Positions 45,550 to 59,000 of a stretch of DNA of 64,000 nt are shown here, piece after piece (positions within the stretch are counted from its first letter, which is position 1; each line of letters begins with the position of its first letter). Below the pieces are notes generated by a model. That model saw nothing but the letters and a program-made list of their open reading frames with translations, ran no database searches and had not been told where the DNA came from. This DNA is from Parazoarcus communis (GTDB taxonomy: Bacteria > Pseudomonadota > Gammaproteobacteria > Burkholderiales > Rhodocyclaceae), in the NCBI RefSeq assembly GCF_003111665.1, contig NZ_CP022188.1:1922001-1986000 (forward strand), in the 5' to 3' direction. A program made the position numbers and the translations under genes.

Positions 45550-47712
45550 ATGAGTTTCCATCCACCCACATCAGTCCTGTCCGATACCCGCTTCCCGCTT
45601 TGTATCGGTGAGTGCATCACACTGCCTGACCAATCGGTTCGTGAGTTTCTGACGCAGTTGCCTCTGCCGGGCGTCGTCATCTTCGTTCATGGCGTGAACT
45701 CCGATGGCGAGTGGTTTGACGCTGCAGAAGAGGGGCTGTGCAAGGGGCTCAACAACCGTCTTGCGCGAAACAGCGCGCAGATGAAATACGACGGGGTTGA
45801 GGCGGGCGCGCTCAAGCCGGTTCTCTACAGTCCGGAGCTGACGAGCGAGGGATTTGTGCATCCCAAGCGGAGCGACAAAACATTCATCGCTCCCGAACCA
45901 CACTACTCCCCGGTCATCCGTTTCCGGTGGGGCTACAAGGCCGACATGGAGTCGGTCAAGGAATGGGGCGACAAGGTCTGGCTCAACGAGCATGACTACT
46001 GGGGCGGCGGGCCCTTTGCCAACGGCTGCACCTCGCTCGCAGACCTGTGGAGCGAGGGGCTGTACGACCGGCTTTTCTTCTGGATCACGGCGCAACACCT
46101 CAATCCGGTGCCGGGGCGCGATGCCTACAGCTGTCCGCATCGTGCCTACTACGTGCATGCAGCATTGCGTCTGACCAAGCTCATCGCCTCGATCCGCAGA
46201 AAACAACCGGATTGCCCGGTCACGGTGGTCTGCCACAGCCAGGGCAACATGATCGGCATGGCGGCGGCGTTTCTGGGTGAATCGACGGGGGCGGTGGCTG
46301 ACACCTATGTGCTGGCCAACCCACCTTACAGCCTGGAGGCATTCAACGGGTTTGACGACTTCAGCCAGCGCTACACGCAAAATGCCAAAGGCGAGTACGG
46401 GCGCCAGACTGGCAAGGCGCGCGTCCAGACGCTCAAGTCTTTCTTTGACATCATCCGTAGCCGTCAGACGTGCAAGCAGCCACCCGAGACCATCGATCGG
46501 TCCATGGCCAACGAGACACCTCAGGACGGTAGCGCGGGCTTCACCGCCGAGACGGACCTCGTCTGCTATGGGCTGAACGGCAGCACGTACGGTCGGGTTA
46601 CCCTCTACTGCAACCCCCACGACCAGGTCATCTCGGCGAGCACCGTCAAAGGCATCGGCTGGCTGGGGTTGAGCAGTGAGCAGATTGCGCAGACCGGCGG
46701 AGCCGGCGTGTTCAGCCAGCGGGTGTTTGCACAGGGTTGGAAGGTGGGTGAGCTGGGCACCTACGACTATTGGGGACATCGAAAGGAGCTCAATGCTGAA
46801 CGCAACGCGTCCGGTGCCGGGTTCTGGTTTCCCGCCTCCAAGACCGCCCGCTACTCCGTTGAATCCGGGCTTAGATCAAGCCAGAGCGTGGCCGGCAAAG
46901 TCGGCACCGTGGCCGGTGCCCCACTGGCATGGCTTGTAACCAGCATGGCAGACCCGCCCATCAATGCCGATCCACCCCGTCCATGGACAATCCCCGTAGA
47001 AGCGCCCCCGCTGCCCGAACCATTCATCCCACAATCGCGGCGTTACGGTGAGGACTCGGATGCCTTTGACGAAGAACACGATCCCGAAGCTGCTGCACGC
47101 AATTCATCCAAGGCGCCCCTCAGTCCGGACGACCCTTACGATCGCTTCTCTGCGCCTCTCGACGAAAACGGACAGGCGAAGGTAGTGCCCCGTGGGTCCG
47201 AGCAGACCGAAGCCGAGTTGCGCTACGCGCACCGTGCCCGATTGCGCATGGAAGCGAGGCGCGAGAAGCGCGCGGCCGACGACGGCAGCGTGCCCGGTGA
47301 AGCCGGCCCCGACGCTGGCGAACCCAATGAGGTGTCCGACGGCTACCGCAAGTGGCGCGCCGAAAGGATCAGTCAGTTCCTGACGGAAACGATCGACCAG
47401 AACGCCACTGACCACTCCACCACCATGACCCACCCGATGCATGCGGAGAAGGCGCTGGCCTATGACGTGGCTGTGGGGGTGTGTCGGCTGACGCAGGAGG
47501 ACTGGAAGGACCTCCGCATTGAGGCCGACTGGCGGTATGCCAACAGGCTCGATCCTGAGCATCCGAGCCGTTCGCTGTCTGAGTACTTTCTTAGCGGACA
47601 AATGAAGGGTGAAGGGCTCGACAGGTGGATCAAGACAGGTGAGGGCGGCAGACCTGCACAGATTGTCGATCAGCGCACTCATCCAGCATATGACCCACTG
47701 GAGCCACGATAG
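45550..47712 (+). CDS. tle3: Tle3-type T6SS lipase effector (DUF3274-like)
   Basis: 720 residues from ATG 45550 (a GTG directly after the vgrG stop is also in frame). An alpha/beta-hydrolase fold is indicated by VVIFVHGVNSDGEWF (oxyanion strand) and the nucleophile elbow VVCHSQGNMIGMAAA. A conserved NPPYSLEAF, the late acid region YCNPHDQVIS and a C-terminal helical extension of about 250 residues follow, as in Tle3 proteins. Tle3 toxins act in the periplasm of rival cells on phospholipids. The gene is followed by adaptor genes, in the usual vgrG-tle3-tla3 association. Confidence 0.85.
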   Translation: MSFHPPTSVLSDTRFPLCIGECITLPDQSVREFLTQLPLPGVVIFVHGVNSDGEWFDAAEEGLCKGLNNRLARNSAQMKYDGVEAGALKPVLYSPELTSEGFVHPKRSDKTFIAPEPHYSPVIRFRWGYKADMESVKEWGDKVWLNEHDYWGGGPFANGCTSLADLWSEGLYDRLFFWITAQHLNPVPGRDAYSCPHRAYYVHAALRLTKLIASIRRKQPDCPVTVVCHSQGNMIGMAAAFLGESTGAVADTYVLANPPYSLEAFNGFDDFSQRYTQNAKGEYGRQTGKARVQTLKSFFDIIRSRQTCKQPPETIDRSMANETPQDGSAGFTAETDLVCYGLNGSTYGRVTLYCNPHDQVISASTVKGIGWLGLSSEQIAQTGGAGVFSQRVFAQGWKVGELGTYDYWGHRKELNAERNASGAGFWFPASKTARYSVESGLRSSQSVAGKVGTVAGAPLAWLVTSMADPPINADPPRPWTIPVEAPPLPEPFIPQSRRYGEDSDAFDEEHDPEAAARNSSKAPLSPDDPYDRFSAPLDENGQAKVVPRGSEQTEAELRYAHRARLRMEARREKRAADDGSVPGEAGPDAGEPNEVSDGYRKWRAERISQFLTETIDQNATDHSTTMTHPMHAEKALAYDVAVGVCRLTQEDWKDLRIEADWRYANRLDPEHPSRSLSEYFLSGQMKGEGLDRWIKTGEGGRPAQIVDQRTHPAYDPLEPR

Positions 47713-47714
47713 CG

Positions 47715-49193
47715 ATGGCAGTGACTGTTCGTCGATGGCCCATGAGGCTTGCGCAAAGTCTGGCCGTTTTCGTTCTCTGTTCCATGTTCTTTACCTGGGG
47801 CGCCTTGCACGCCGAGACCAAGTACGACACGGGACTCTTTTCTCATCTTTCAGAACTGGAGATTCTTGTGCGCCTGATAACGATACCTGTATTAATTGCA
47901 AGCGCGTTCTTCTACCTGTCCGGGTGCTCAACCAGTGGGCCGCATGAGTCGGGAATGGTGCCTGAAAGCGCTGTGGATACAGCCAAGTCCTTCCGCGCCC
48001 AAGTTGTGGGCGTTCAGTGGATGAATCCTTTGGTTCGTCGTGACTACTCTACGGAATGGCAGTTGCTATGGACCCTGGGTGCGGCTGCTCCGAACAAGAA
48101 CGATGACATGGTAAGGACCGAGCCCGAGTCATTCACTACGGTTCAACCCGTTGCTTCAATCGTTTCAAACATAGGACAAAGGAAAAGCTTCCGCAGTGTC
48201 TTTCTGCAATATACCGAGGAGATTGTTCGTCCCTTTCGCAACCGGTACGCCAGTAACGCGACCTATTTCTATACGGTTCAGCCCAAGTCTCCGAAGAAAT
48301 GGCGGGAGTTGGCGGGCATTCATGTCGAGCTAGGACTGCCAGACCGTCAAGACCTCAAGCCGAAGGACGCGGAGGAGGTCATGCGGAACGTCATAATTTC
48401 TCTCTTCAGTATTGGTGGCGCCCCGTCCGTTTCCAGTCGCAACACCCCGCCCGATGTTCGTGTTTCAGCAGGTGGGCCGAACGTGGGTTTCAATACGCTG
48501 GACGCCGCGCTCACCTACCTTGAGTCTCACCCGAACGAGAGCGTCTGGGCAATGAACTGGGATGTGCCCGAGTTTCCGCTCGACGAGCGTATGAGCGAGA
48601 ACTTCGCGCTCCTGATCCTCGCAGGCCCGACCTTCGACACCGAGCGCGAGCCCCTTGCCTGGATCGGCCGCCCCGCAACACGCAACGCGAAGGACTTCGA
48701 AGTCCAGTCCGGTCAGCCCCGACTGGTACAGGCGTGGCGGGCAGCAATCGACGAGGCCGCCAGCAACGCCGGTCGGCCACTGACCGATGTCGGCTACCTG
48801 ATCCACGATGCAGGCAAGGCGAGCGACGCCGCCGGCAAGCGACTCGCAACCCTGGGGCAGGCGCTGGGCGAACCGCTGCCCGAGTTCGACATCCTCAAAC
48901 AAGGCTTCAACAACACCGCGCTGATGGGCGACACGGGTGCCGGCACGGCGCTGACAAATGTCGCGCTGGCCATCGCGTACGCACACCACAAGGGCACGCC
49001 GGTGCTGGTGGCGGGGACGGCGGAGGCAGATACCGCTGCGGCGGTCGTCATAACGCCGCCCGCCCGCGCCCGCGTGTTCGATTCCGCCAAGGACTGGTTC
49101 CGCGCACGGGGTGAGCGCAACGCCTATCTGCCGTGGTGGGGGTTGAGGCGGGATGTAGATTGGTCGCGCTACAGGCAGGGGTATTCGGAATGA
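47715..49193 (+). CDS. tla3: Tla3-type T6SS adaptor (DUF2875), copy 1
   Basis: 492 residues; it has an N-terminal membrane segment and then a second hydrophobic segment with FYLSGCST, a lipobox-like site. The core starts AQVVGVQWMNPLVRRDYSTEW and ends in WWGLRRDVDWSRYRQGYSE, common to all four copies. Tla3 loads Tle3 onto VgrG. It starts 2 bases after tle3. The N-terminus differs from copies 2-4. The stop overlaps copy 2 (ATGA). Confidence 0.85.
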   Translation: MAVTVRRWPMRLAQSLAVFVLCSMFFTWGALHAETKYDTGLFSHLSELEILVRLITIPVLIASAFFYLSGCSTSGPHESGMVPESAVDTAKSFRAQVVGVQWMNPLVRRDYSTEWQLLWTLGAAAPNKNDDMVRTEPESFTTVQPVASIVSNIGQRKSFRSVFLQYTEEIVRPFRNRYASNATYFYTVQPKSPKKWRELAGIHVELGLPDRQDLKPKDAEEVMRNVIISLFSIGGAPSVSSRNTPPDVRVSAGGPNVGFNTLDAALTYLESHPNESVWAMNWDVPEFPLDERMSENFALLILAGPTFDTEREPLAWIGRPATRNAKDFEVQSGQPRLVQAWRAAIDEAASNAGRPLTDVGYLIHDAGKASDAAGKRLATLGQALGEPLPEFDILKQGFNNTALMGDTGAGTALTNVALAIAYAHHKGTPVLVAGTAEADTAAAVVITPPARARVFDSAKDWFRARGERNAYLPWWGLRRDVDWSRYRQGYSE

Positions 49194-50590
49194 GTGCCGT
49201 CGCCAGAATTCATCGAACGGCGTTCGCACCCTCGGTATTGCGGGGTCTTGTGATACAGCGATTGGGAATGCTTGCGACCATCTGCGTTGCGCTGCTTAGT
49301 CTCGCCGCCTGCTCTACGAACGCTACGAAGGCCTCGGGAAGCGCCCTTGAGAGCGCCGAGGCGGAAACGCAACCACAACCACAACCATTCCGTGCTCAGC
49401 TCGTAGGCGTTCAATGGATGAATCCTTTGGTCCGTCGTGACTATCCGACTGAATGGCAGTTGCTATGGACCTTGGCTGTAACGTCACCAAACAAAAATGA
49501 CGATATGGTTAGAACCGATCCCCAGTCATTCACGACGGTTCAACCTGTAGCGTCAATCGCGTCAAACATGTTTAAAGATAAGACGATTGAAGACTTCTTC
49601 TTCTCCTATGTGGATGAGATCTTTCGCCCGTTCAGAAATCGATACGCGAGTAACCCTAATTACTTTTATACCGTCCAGCCAAAGTCACAGAAGCTGTGGA
49701 GAGAGTTGGCGGGCATTCATGTCGAAATGGCTTTGCCAGACCGGCCCGACCTGAACGCTGAGGTTGCAAAGGAAATTGTCCAAAAGGCCATCATTTCGCA
49801 GTTCGCAATCGGAGGGCGCCCCACGGTTTCCAGTCGAAATACGCCTCCCGATGTTCGGATCACGGCAGGAAACGCAAACGCGGGTTTCACGTCCCTCTCT
49901 GCAGCGCTCGACTATCTTGAGTCGCATCCGACTGAGTCCGTCTGGGCAATGAACTGGGATGCGCCCGAGTTTCCGCTCGACGAGCGCATGAGCGAGAACT
50001 TTGCCCTTCTGATCCTCGCAGGCCCGAACTTCGACACCGAACGCGAGCCCCTCGCCTGGATCGGCCGCCCCGCAAAACGCAGCGTGAAGGACTTCGAAGT
50101 CCTGCCCGGTCAGCCCCGACTGGTACAGGCGTGGCGGGCAGCAATCGACGAGGCCGCCAGCAACGCGGGTCGGCCACTCACCGATGTCGGCTACCTGATC
50201 CACGATGCAGGCAAGGCGAGCGATGCCGCCGGCAAGCGAATCGCAACCCTGGGCCAGGCACTGGGCGAACCGTTGCCCGAATTCGACATCCTCAAACAAG
50301 GCTTCAACAACACCGCGCTGATGGGAAATACCGGTGCTGGCACCGCGCTGACCAATGTCGCGCTGGCCGTCGCGTACGCACACCACAAGGGCACGTCGGT
50401 GCTGGTGGCCGGGACGGCGGAGGCAGATACCGCTGCGGCTGTTGTCGTCACGCCACCCGCCCGCACCCGCGTGTTCGACCCCTCGAAAGACTGGTTCCGC
50501 GCGCGGGGCGGACGCGACGCCTACCTGCCGTGGTGGGGGCTGAGGCGGGATGTAGATTGGTCGCGCTACAGGCAGGGGTATTCGGAATGA
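49190..50590 (+). CDS. tla3: Tla3-type T6SS adaptor (DUF2875), copy 2
   Basis: 466 residues with a lipoprotein-type signal ending LLSLAACST. The C-terminal 200 residues (from ESVWAMNWD onward) are nearly identical to copies 1, 3 and 4, while the central part around residues 100-190 differs. The N-terminal 45 residues are almost identical to copy 4. The stop overlaps copy 3 (ATGA). Confidence 0.85.
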   Translation: MSAVARIHRTAFAPSVLRGLVIQRLGMLATICVALLSLAACSTNATKASGSALESAEAETQPQPQPFRAQLVGVQWMNPLVRRDYPTEWQLLWTLAVTSPNKNDDMVRTDPQSFTTVQPVASIASNMFKDKTIEDFFFSYVDEIFRPFRNRYASNPNYFYTVQPKSQKLWRELAGIHVEMALPDRPDLNAEVAKEIVQKAIISQFAIGGRPTVSSRNTPPDVRITAGNANAGFTSLSAALDYLESHPTESVWAMNWDAPEFPLDERMSENFALLILAGPNFDTEREPLAWIGRPAKRSVKDFEVLPGQPRLVQAWRAAIDEAASNAGRPLTDVGYLIHDAGKASDAAGKRIATLGQALGEPLPEFDILKQGFNNTALMGNTGAGTALTNVALAVAYAHHKGTSVLVAGTAEADTAAAVVVTPPARTRVFDPSKDWFRARGGRDAYLPWWGLRRDVDWSRYRQGYSE

Positions 50591-51140
50591 GTGTGGGAGA
50601 GGTCATCCATCAAGCAGCACGTGAAGTTGTCCGGGGCCGCGACCTGGTGAGGCGATGGGGGCTGTCGTTTGTGTTGACCGGTGTAACGTCTCTGTTAGTC
50701 ACGGGGTGTTCGTTCGGCGGACCGACACGGGTTGCCGCAGCGACTGCTGGCTCTTCGGTGCTTGACCACCCCTTTCGTGCCCAGGTTGTAGGCGTTCAGT
50801 GGCTGAATCCACTGGTTCGTCGCGATTACACGACCGAATGGCAGTTGCTCTGGACTTTAGAATTAGCCTCGCCGAACAGGAACGACGACATGGTTAGGAC
50901 CGAGCCCAAGTCATTTACTACGGTTCAACCTGTCGCTGCAATCGTGTCGAATTCACCTCAACGTAAGACCTTTGAAGATTTCTATTTCTTTTACACAGAA
51001 GAAATCTTTCTCCCTTTCAGAAATCGATATGCGAGCAATCCCACCTATTTCTATACGGTTCAGCCAAGGTCACCGAAGCAATGGAGGGAGCTGGCGGGAA
51101 TTCATATCGAGTTGGCTTTGCCAGATAGGCCAGATCTTAA
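50587..51140 (+). pseudogene. tla3: Tla3-type adaptor, copy 3, 5' part split by an IS5-family element
   Basis: 185 codons from ATG 50587 with lipobox-like VTGCSF and the family core VGVQWLNPLVRRDYTTEW. It is interrupted after ...LPDRPDL at 51140. The remainder is at 52532-53366. Removing the IS and one TTAA gives a 462-residue protein in frame (DLNPDSASS at the junction). Confidence 0.9.
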
Positions 51141-52527
51141 CAGGGTGTTGAAAATCTCGGGTTCACCTTCGGTTTCCAGTCCCCTGGGAAAAATCGACTT
51201 TGAAAATCGCCCGCTTTCCCCGTGATCATGCCGATTCAAGCTGACTTTTCCGTCGATTGTGCTACCGCAAATCAGCAGCGCTCCTGTCGCCGCAAAGACA
51301 TGGTTTTTCGACTACAACGTTTCCCATCCGCAGGGCGCCAGGGCGCCCGCGAATTACGGCGCCAGCAGATTGCCCAATCTCGTCAGGTTATAAGCCGAGA
51401 AATTGAGCAACGCATGCGCACGGATTCGATCCAGCCCACGCGCCATCGCATGGCGCAGCGTGCCGATATCCTTCGCCCAGCCAAAGGCCTCTTCGATCAT
51501 CTTGCGTCGGCGCAGGCTGACCGCGTAACCGGGGGACGACTTCACCTCATTGGGCACGGCGCTGCCCTTGACCTTGGCCGCGACATGCGGGGCAATGCCC
51601 AGCGGCTCGAGCGCGGCGATGAACTCGGCGGTGTCGTACCCCCGGTCGGCCGCCAGCGTCGGCTTGTGCGCCGAATTGCCGGGCTTGATGCTGCGCCTGG
51701 CCATCACCAACGCCGCCTCACGCTCAGCGGTTCCGGTGGCGGTCGTAGTGTGGACATCGACGATCAGACCGTGACGATTCTCGGCCAACGCATGCGTGGT
51801 GTAGCTCAGGTACGCCACGCCGCCGCCCTTGCTGGCGAGCAGGGCCTGCGGGTCGGTGCGCGAGACGTGCGTCTTGTTCGAGCGCTTCTTGCCGCGAAAG
51901 TCCACCTCGGGGTTGCGTCCCTGATCCGGTCCGGGCGGCTCGTCGGAGCCGTCCCGGGCCATCATGCTCTTGTGCGAGGCCCACGCCCGCAACAGCGAGC
52001 CGTCGACACTGAAATGCTCGTCCGACACCAGCTCGGCCCATTCGGCGATCGCCACCACGCCACCGAAGAACTCGCGCATCACGCTCTCCTTGAGGAGCCG
52101 CTCGCGATTGGCGCTGAACGTCGAGTGATCCCAGACCGGCTCGTCCAGCGTCATGCCGACGAACCACCGGAACATCATGTTGAAATCGATATGCTCGACC
52201 AGCGCACGCTCCGAGCGAATCGAAAACAGACATTGCAACAGCGACGCCCGCAACAAGCGTTCCGGTGCAATCGACGGGCGGCCACCATCGGCATACAACG
52301 CATCGAATTGCGGCGACATCGTGCGCAGAACCATATCGGCCAGCGTTTTGATCCGGCGCAACGGATGATCCCGGTCAATGCGGTCTTCGATATTGACGTA
52401 GCTGAACAGGGCGTTCTGTTTATGGTCGATGCCGCGCATGAGAATAATCAGTTTCTTAATGCAGATGTAATTATATCAGCCTCACAACCCGCATGGATGC
52501 TGGAAAACCTATTAAATCAACATCCTG
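51141..52527 (-). mobile_element. IS5-family insertion sequence in tla3 copy 3, 1,387 bp
   Basis: The ends CAGGGTGTTGA (51141) and the complement CAGGATGTTGA (ending 52527) are imperfect inverted repeats (10 of 11). TTAA flanks both sides (51137-51140 and 52528-52531), matching the YTAR target of the IS5 subgroup. It contains one transposase gene on the minus strand. Confidence 0.88.
51354..52439 (-). CDS. IS5-family transposase
   Basis: A 361-residue transposase opening MRGIDHKQNALFSYVNIEDR with a DUF772-type N-terminal region (FDALYADGGRPSIAPERLL). The DDE core is visible: SVDGSLLRAWASHKS, LAADRGYDTAEFI, and RKMIEEAFGWAKDIG with the YREK-like Glu. It looks intact and the element may be active. 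Confidence 0.92.
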   Translation of the reverse strand: MRGIDHKQNALFSYVNIEDRIDRDHPLRRIKTLADMVLRTMSPQFDALYADGGRPSIAPERLLRASLLQCLFSIRSERALVEHIDFNMMFRWFVGMTLDEPVWDHSTFSANRERLLKESVMREFFGGVVAIAEWAELVSDEHFSVDGSLLRAWASHKSMMARDGSDEPPGPDQGRNPEVDFRGKKRSNKTHVSRTDPQALLASKGGGVAYLSYTTHALAENRHGLIVDVHTTTATGTAEREAALVMARRSIKPGNSAHKPTLAADRGYDTAEFIAALEPLGIAPHVAAKVKGSAVPNEVKSSPGYAVSLRRRKMIEEAFGWAKDIGTLRHAMARGLDRIRAHALLNFSAYNLTRLGNLLAP

Positions 52528-52531
52528 TTAA

Positions 52532-53366
52532 TCCGGATAGTGCAAGTTCGATCATGCGGGAGACAATCACCTCCCAATTCGAGATCGGGGGGGCTCCGTC
52601 ACTCTCCAGTCGTAGTACTCCGCCCGATATTCGTATAACAGCAGGAAACGCGAACGCGGGGTTTACTTCGCTCTCTGCTGCGCTCGACTATCTTGAGTCG
52701 CATCCGACTGGGTCCGTCTGGGCAATGAACTGGGATGCGCCCGAGTTTCCGCTCGACGAGCGCATGAGCGAGAACTTCGCCCTGCTGATCCTCGCAGGCC
52801 CGAACTACGACACCGAGCGCGAGCCCCTTGCCTGGGTCGGCCGCCCCGCAACACGCAACGCGAACGACTTCGAAGTACAGTCCGGTCAGCCCCGACTGGT
52901 ACAGGCGTGGCGAGCAGCAATCGACGAGGCCGCCTACAACGCCGGTCGGCCACTCACCGATGTCGGCTACCTGATCCACGATGCAGGCAAGGCGAGCGAT
53001 GCCGCCGGCAAGCGAATCGCAACCCTGGGCCAGGCACTGGGCGAACCGTTGCCCGAATTCGACATCCTCAAACAAGGCTTCAACAACACCGCGTTGATGG
53101 GAGATACCGGTGCTGGCACCGCACTGACCAATGTCGCGCTGGCCATCGCGTACGCACACCACAAGGGCACGCCGGTGCTGGTGGCGGGGACGACGGAGGC
53201 AGATACCGCTGCGGCTGTTGTCGTAACGCCACCCGCCCGTGCTCGCGTGTTCGACCCCGCCAACGACTGGTTCCGTGCGCGCGGTGAGCGCAATGCCTAT
53301 CTGCCGTGGTGGGGGTTGAGGCGGGATGTAGATTGGTCGCGCTACAGGCAGGGGTATTCGGAATGA
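52532..53366 (+). pseudogene. tla3: Tla3-type adaptor, copy 3, 3' part
   Basis: Continues the reading of 50587-51140 after the IS, from PDSASSIMRETITSQFEIGG to the shared C-terminus. It has no start of its own. A longer open reading entering from inside the IS is an artefact of the insertion. The stop overlaps copy 4 (ATGA). Confidence 0.88.
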
Positions 53367-54751
53367 GTGCCGTCGCCAGAATTCATCGAACGGCGTTCGC
53401 ACCCTCGGTATTGCGGGGTCTTGTGATACAGCGATTGGGAATGCTTGCGACCATCTGCGTTGCGCTTCTTAGTCTCGCCGCCTGCTCTACGAACGCTACG
53501 AAGGCCTCGGGAAGCACTCTTGAAAGTGTTGATGCGGTAACGCAACCATTTCGTGCTCAAGTCGTCGGTGTGCAGTGGTTAAATCCGTTGGTCCGTCGTG
53601 ACTACCCAACCGAGTGGCAGCTGCTATGGACTTTACGGTTAGCCGCACCGAACGGGGATGACTATAAGGTCAAGACGAAGTCCCAGAAATTCACCACCGT
53701 TCAGCCCGTTGCTTCAATCGTTTCAACGTGGGATGGTCGAGTCACTTTCACGCGCTTCCTGGGCGGGTACGTTCGTGAAGTACTACTCCCGTTCCGCCAC
53801 CGCTACGCAGCAAGCCCGACCTATTTCTACACGGTGCAGCCCGAGTCACAAAAGCTTTGGCGAGAACTGGCCGGCATACACATTGAGCTTGCGATCCCGG
53901 CTCGACAGGATCTGAACCCGGTAGAGGCTGCCAGCATTGTGCAGAAAGCCATCATTTCCCAGTTCGGGATCGGCGGGCGGCCCTCCATCTCCAGTCGCAG
54001 TACTCCGCCCGATGTTCGTGTCTCGGCAGGCAACTCAAACATTGGTTTTACTTCCCTTTCTGCGGCGCTCGACTATCTCCAGTCTCACCCAAGTGAAACC
54101 GTCTGGGCTATGACCTGGGATGCGCCAGAGCACCCCCGCGACGAACGGATGAGCGAAAACATTGCGATTTTGATCCTCGCAGGCCCGACCTTCGACACCG
54201 AGCGCGAGCCCCTTGCCTGGATCGGCCGCCCCGCAACACGCAACGCGAAGGACTTCGAAGTCCAGGCCGGTCAGCCCCGACTGGTGCAGGCGTGGCGGGC
54301 AGCAGTCGACGAGGCCGCCAGCAACGCCGGTCGGCCACTGACCGATGTCGGCTACCTGATCCACGATGCAGGCAAGGCGAGCGACGCCGCCGGCAAGCGA
54401 CTCACAACGCTGGGGCAGGCGCTGGGCGAGCCGTTGCCCGAATTCGACATCCTCAAACAAGGCTTCAACAACACCGCGCTGATGGGCGACACGGGGGCCG
54501 GCACGGCGCTGACCAATGTCGCGCTGGCCATCGCCTACGCACACCACAAGGGCACGCCGGTGCTGGTGGCGGGGACGACGGAGCCAGATACCGCTGCGGC
54601 TGTTGTCGTCACGCCACCCGCCCGCGCCCGTGTCTTCGATCCCGCCAAAGACTGGTTCCGCGCCCGCGGTGAGCGCAATGCCTATCTGCCGTGGTGGGGG
54701 TTGCGGCGTGATGTGGATTGGTCGCGCTACAGGCAGGGGTATTCGGAATGA
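53363..54751 (+). CDS. tla3: Tla3-type T6SS adaptor (DUF2875), copy 4
   Basis: 462 residues; signal and lipobox as in copy 2 (LLSLAACST). The centre diverges (RFLGGYVREVLLPFRHRYA, ISSRSTPPDVRVSAGN), and the region ETVWAMTWDAPEHPRDERMSEN also differs locally from the others before the near-identical tail. It is followed by a PAAR gene after 16 bases with an AAAGGAG ribosome site. Confidence 0.85.
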   Translation: MSAVARIHRTAFAPSVLRGLVIQRLGMLATICVALLSLAACSTNATKASGSTLESVDAVTQPFRAQVVGVQWLNPLVRRDYPTEWQLLWTLRLAAPNGDDYKVKTKSQKFTTVQPVASIVSTWDGRVTFTRFLGGYVREVLLPFRHRYAASPTYFYTVQPESQKLWRELAGIHIELAIPARQDLNPVEAASIVQKAIISQFGIGGRPSISSRSTPPDVRVSAGNSNIGFTSLSAALDYLQSHPSETVWAMTWDAPEHPRDERMSENIAILILAGPTFDTEREPLAWIGRPATRNAKDFEVQAGQPRLVQAWRAAVDEAASNAGRPLTDVGYLIHDAGKASDAAGKRLTTLGQALGEPLPEFDILKQGFNNTALMGDTGAGTALTNVALAIAYAHHKGTPVLVAGTTEPDTAAAVVVTPPARARVFDPAKDWFRARGERNAYLPWWGLRRDVDWSRYRQGYSE

Positions 54752-54767
54752 AGAAAGGAGCGCGAAC

Positions 54768-55034
54768 ATGCGCGGTGTGATTCGGCTGGGCGATCCGACC
54801 AGCCACGGCGGCCGGGTGGTAAGTACTGGCGCGAGATCAGTGGTCATGGGGCGCACGGTGGCGGTGCTTGGCGACCGCTGTGTGTGTCCGCGCAAGGGGC
54901 ATGGCAACTGCGTGATTGCCGAGGGCGATCCGGACGTGCTGCTGGACGGAAAGCCGGTGGCTTTCGACGGGCACCGCACAAGTTGCGGTGCGCAGTTGAT
55001 GTCGACGGTGCCGGCCAGTGGGCGAGGGGGCTGA
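54768..55034 (+). CDS. PAAR-domain T6SS spike-tip protein
   Basis: An 88-residue PAAR protein from ATG 54768. It reads MRGVIRLGDPTSHGG, then CVCPRKGHGNCVIAEGDP and FDGHRTSCGAQLMSTV, with the Cys/His residues that fold the zinc-bound cone. PAAR proteins cap VgrG and sharpen the spike. It closes the vgrG-tle3-tla3 module. Confidence 0.9.
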   Translation: MRGVIRLGDPTSHGGRVVSTGARSVVMGRTVAVLGDRCVCPRKGHGNCVIAEGDPDVLLDGKPVAFDGHRTSCGAQLMSTVPASGRGG

Positions 55035-55080
55035 TTTCCGGCTCGACAGCTGCGACAAAAACCCAGTAAAATCCGCCCCT

Positions 55081-55147
55081 TGCCAAGGAGCGTTGCGACC
55101 CGGAATCTAGCCGGGCCAGGCTTGGCAACTGAACAACGGCGCTCGCA
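55081..55147 (+). promoter_or_regulatory. SAH riboswitch upstream of metH
   Basis: The conserved SAH aptamer blocks occur in order: AAGGAGCGTTGCGACC, a variable CCGG hairpin, GCCAGGCTTGGCAAC and AACGGCGCTCGC. TTGCC pairs with GGCAA, and GAGCG pairs with CGCTC to make the pseudoknot. It senses S-adenosylhomocysteine and turns on methionine-cycle genes; here it lies 81 bases before metH. Confidence 0.9.
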
Positions 55148-55228
55148 AACCAATCAGCCGGGTTTGCCGCGCCGTTTATTTTTGGCCGTGCTACCCGCTG
55201 TGCATTAACCGCAGATCGAGGTAGAACC

Positions 55229-58915
<3,687 letters not shown>

Positions 58916-58920
58916 AGCGA

Positions 58921-58949
58921 GACGGCGCATCCAGGCTGGATGCGCCGTC
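58921..58949 (+). terminator. Strong hairpin after metH
   Basis: A perfect 13-bp stem GACGGCGCATCCA / TGGATGCGCCGTC with a GGC loop, five bases after the metH stop. There is no T-run, so it may act with Rho or as 3'-end protection. Confidence 0.6.
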
Positions 58950-59000
58950 AGCCCTAAGGCGGGGCGTAGCCAGCCTCGCGCTGGTGGCGAATCGCGAGAA

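Noticed and set aside
51222..53366. A 714-codon plus-strand reading through the IS5 element into the third adaptor
   Set aside because: Its first half is antisense to the transposase; the fusion is created only by the insertion.
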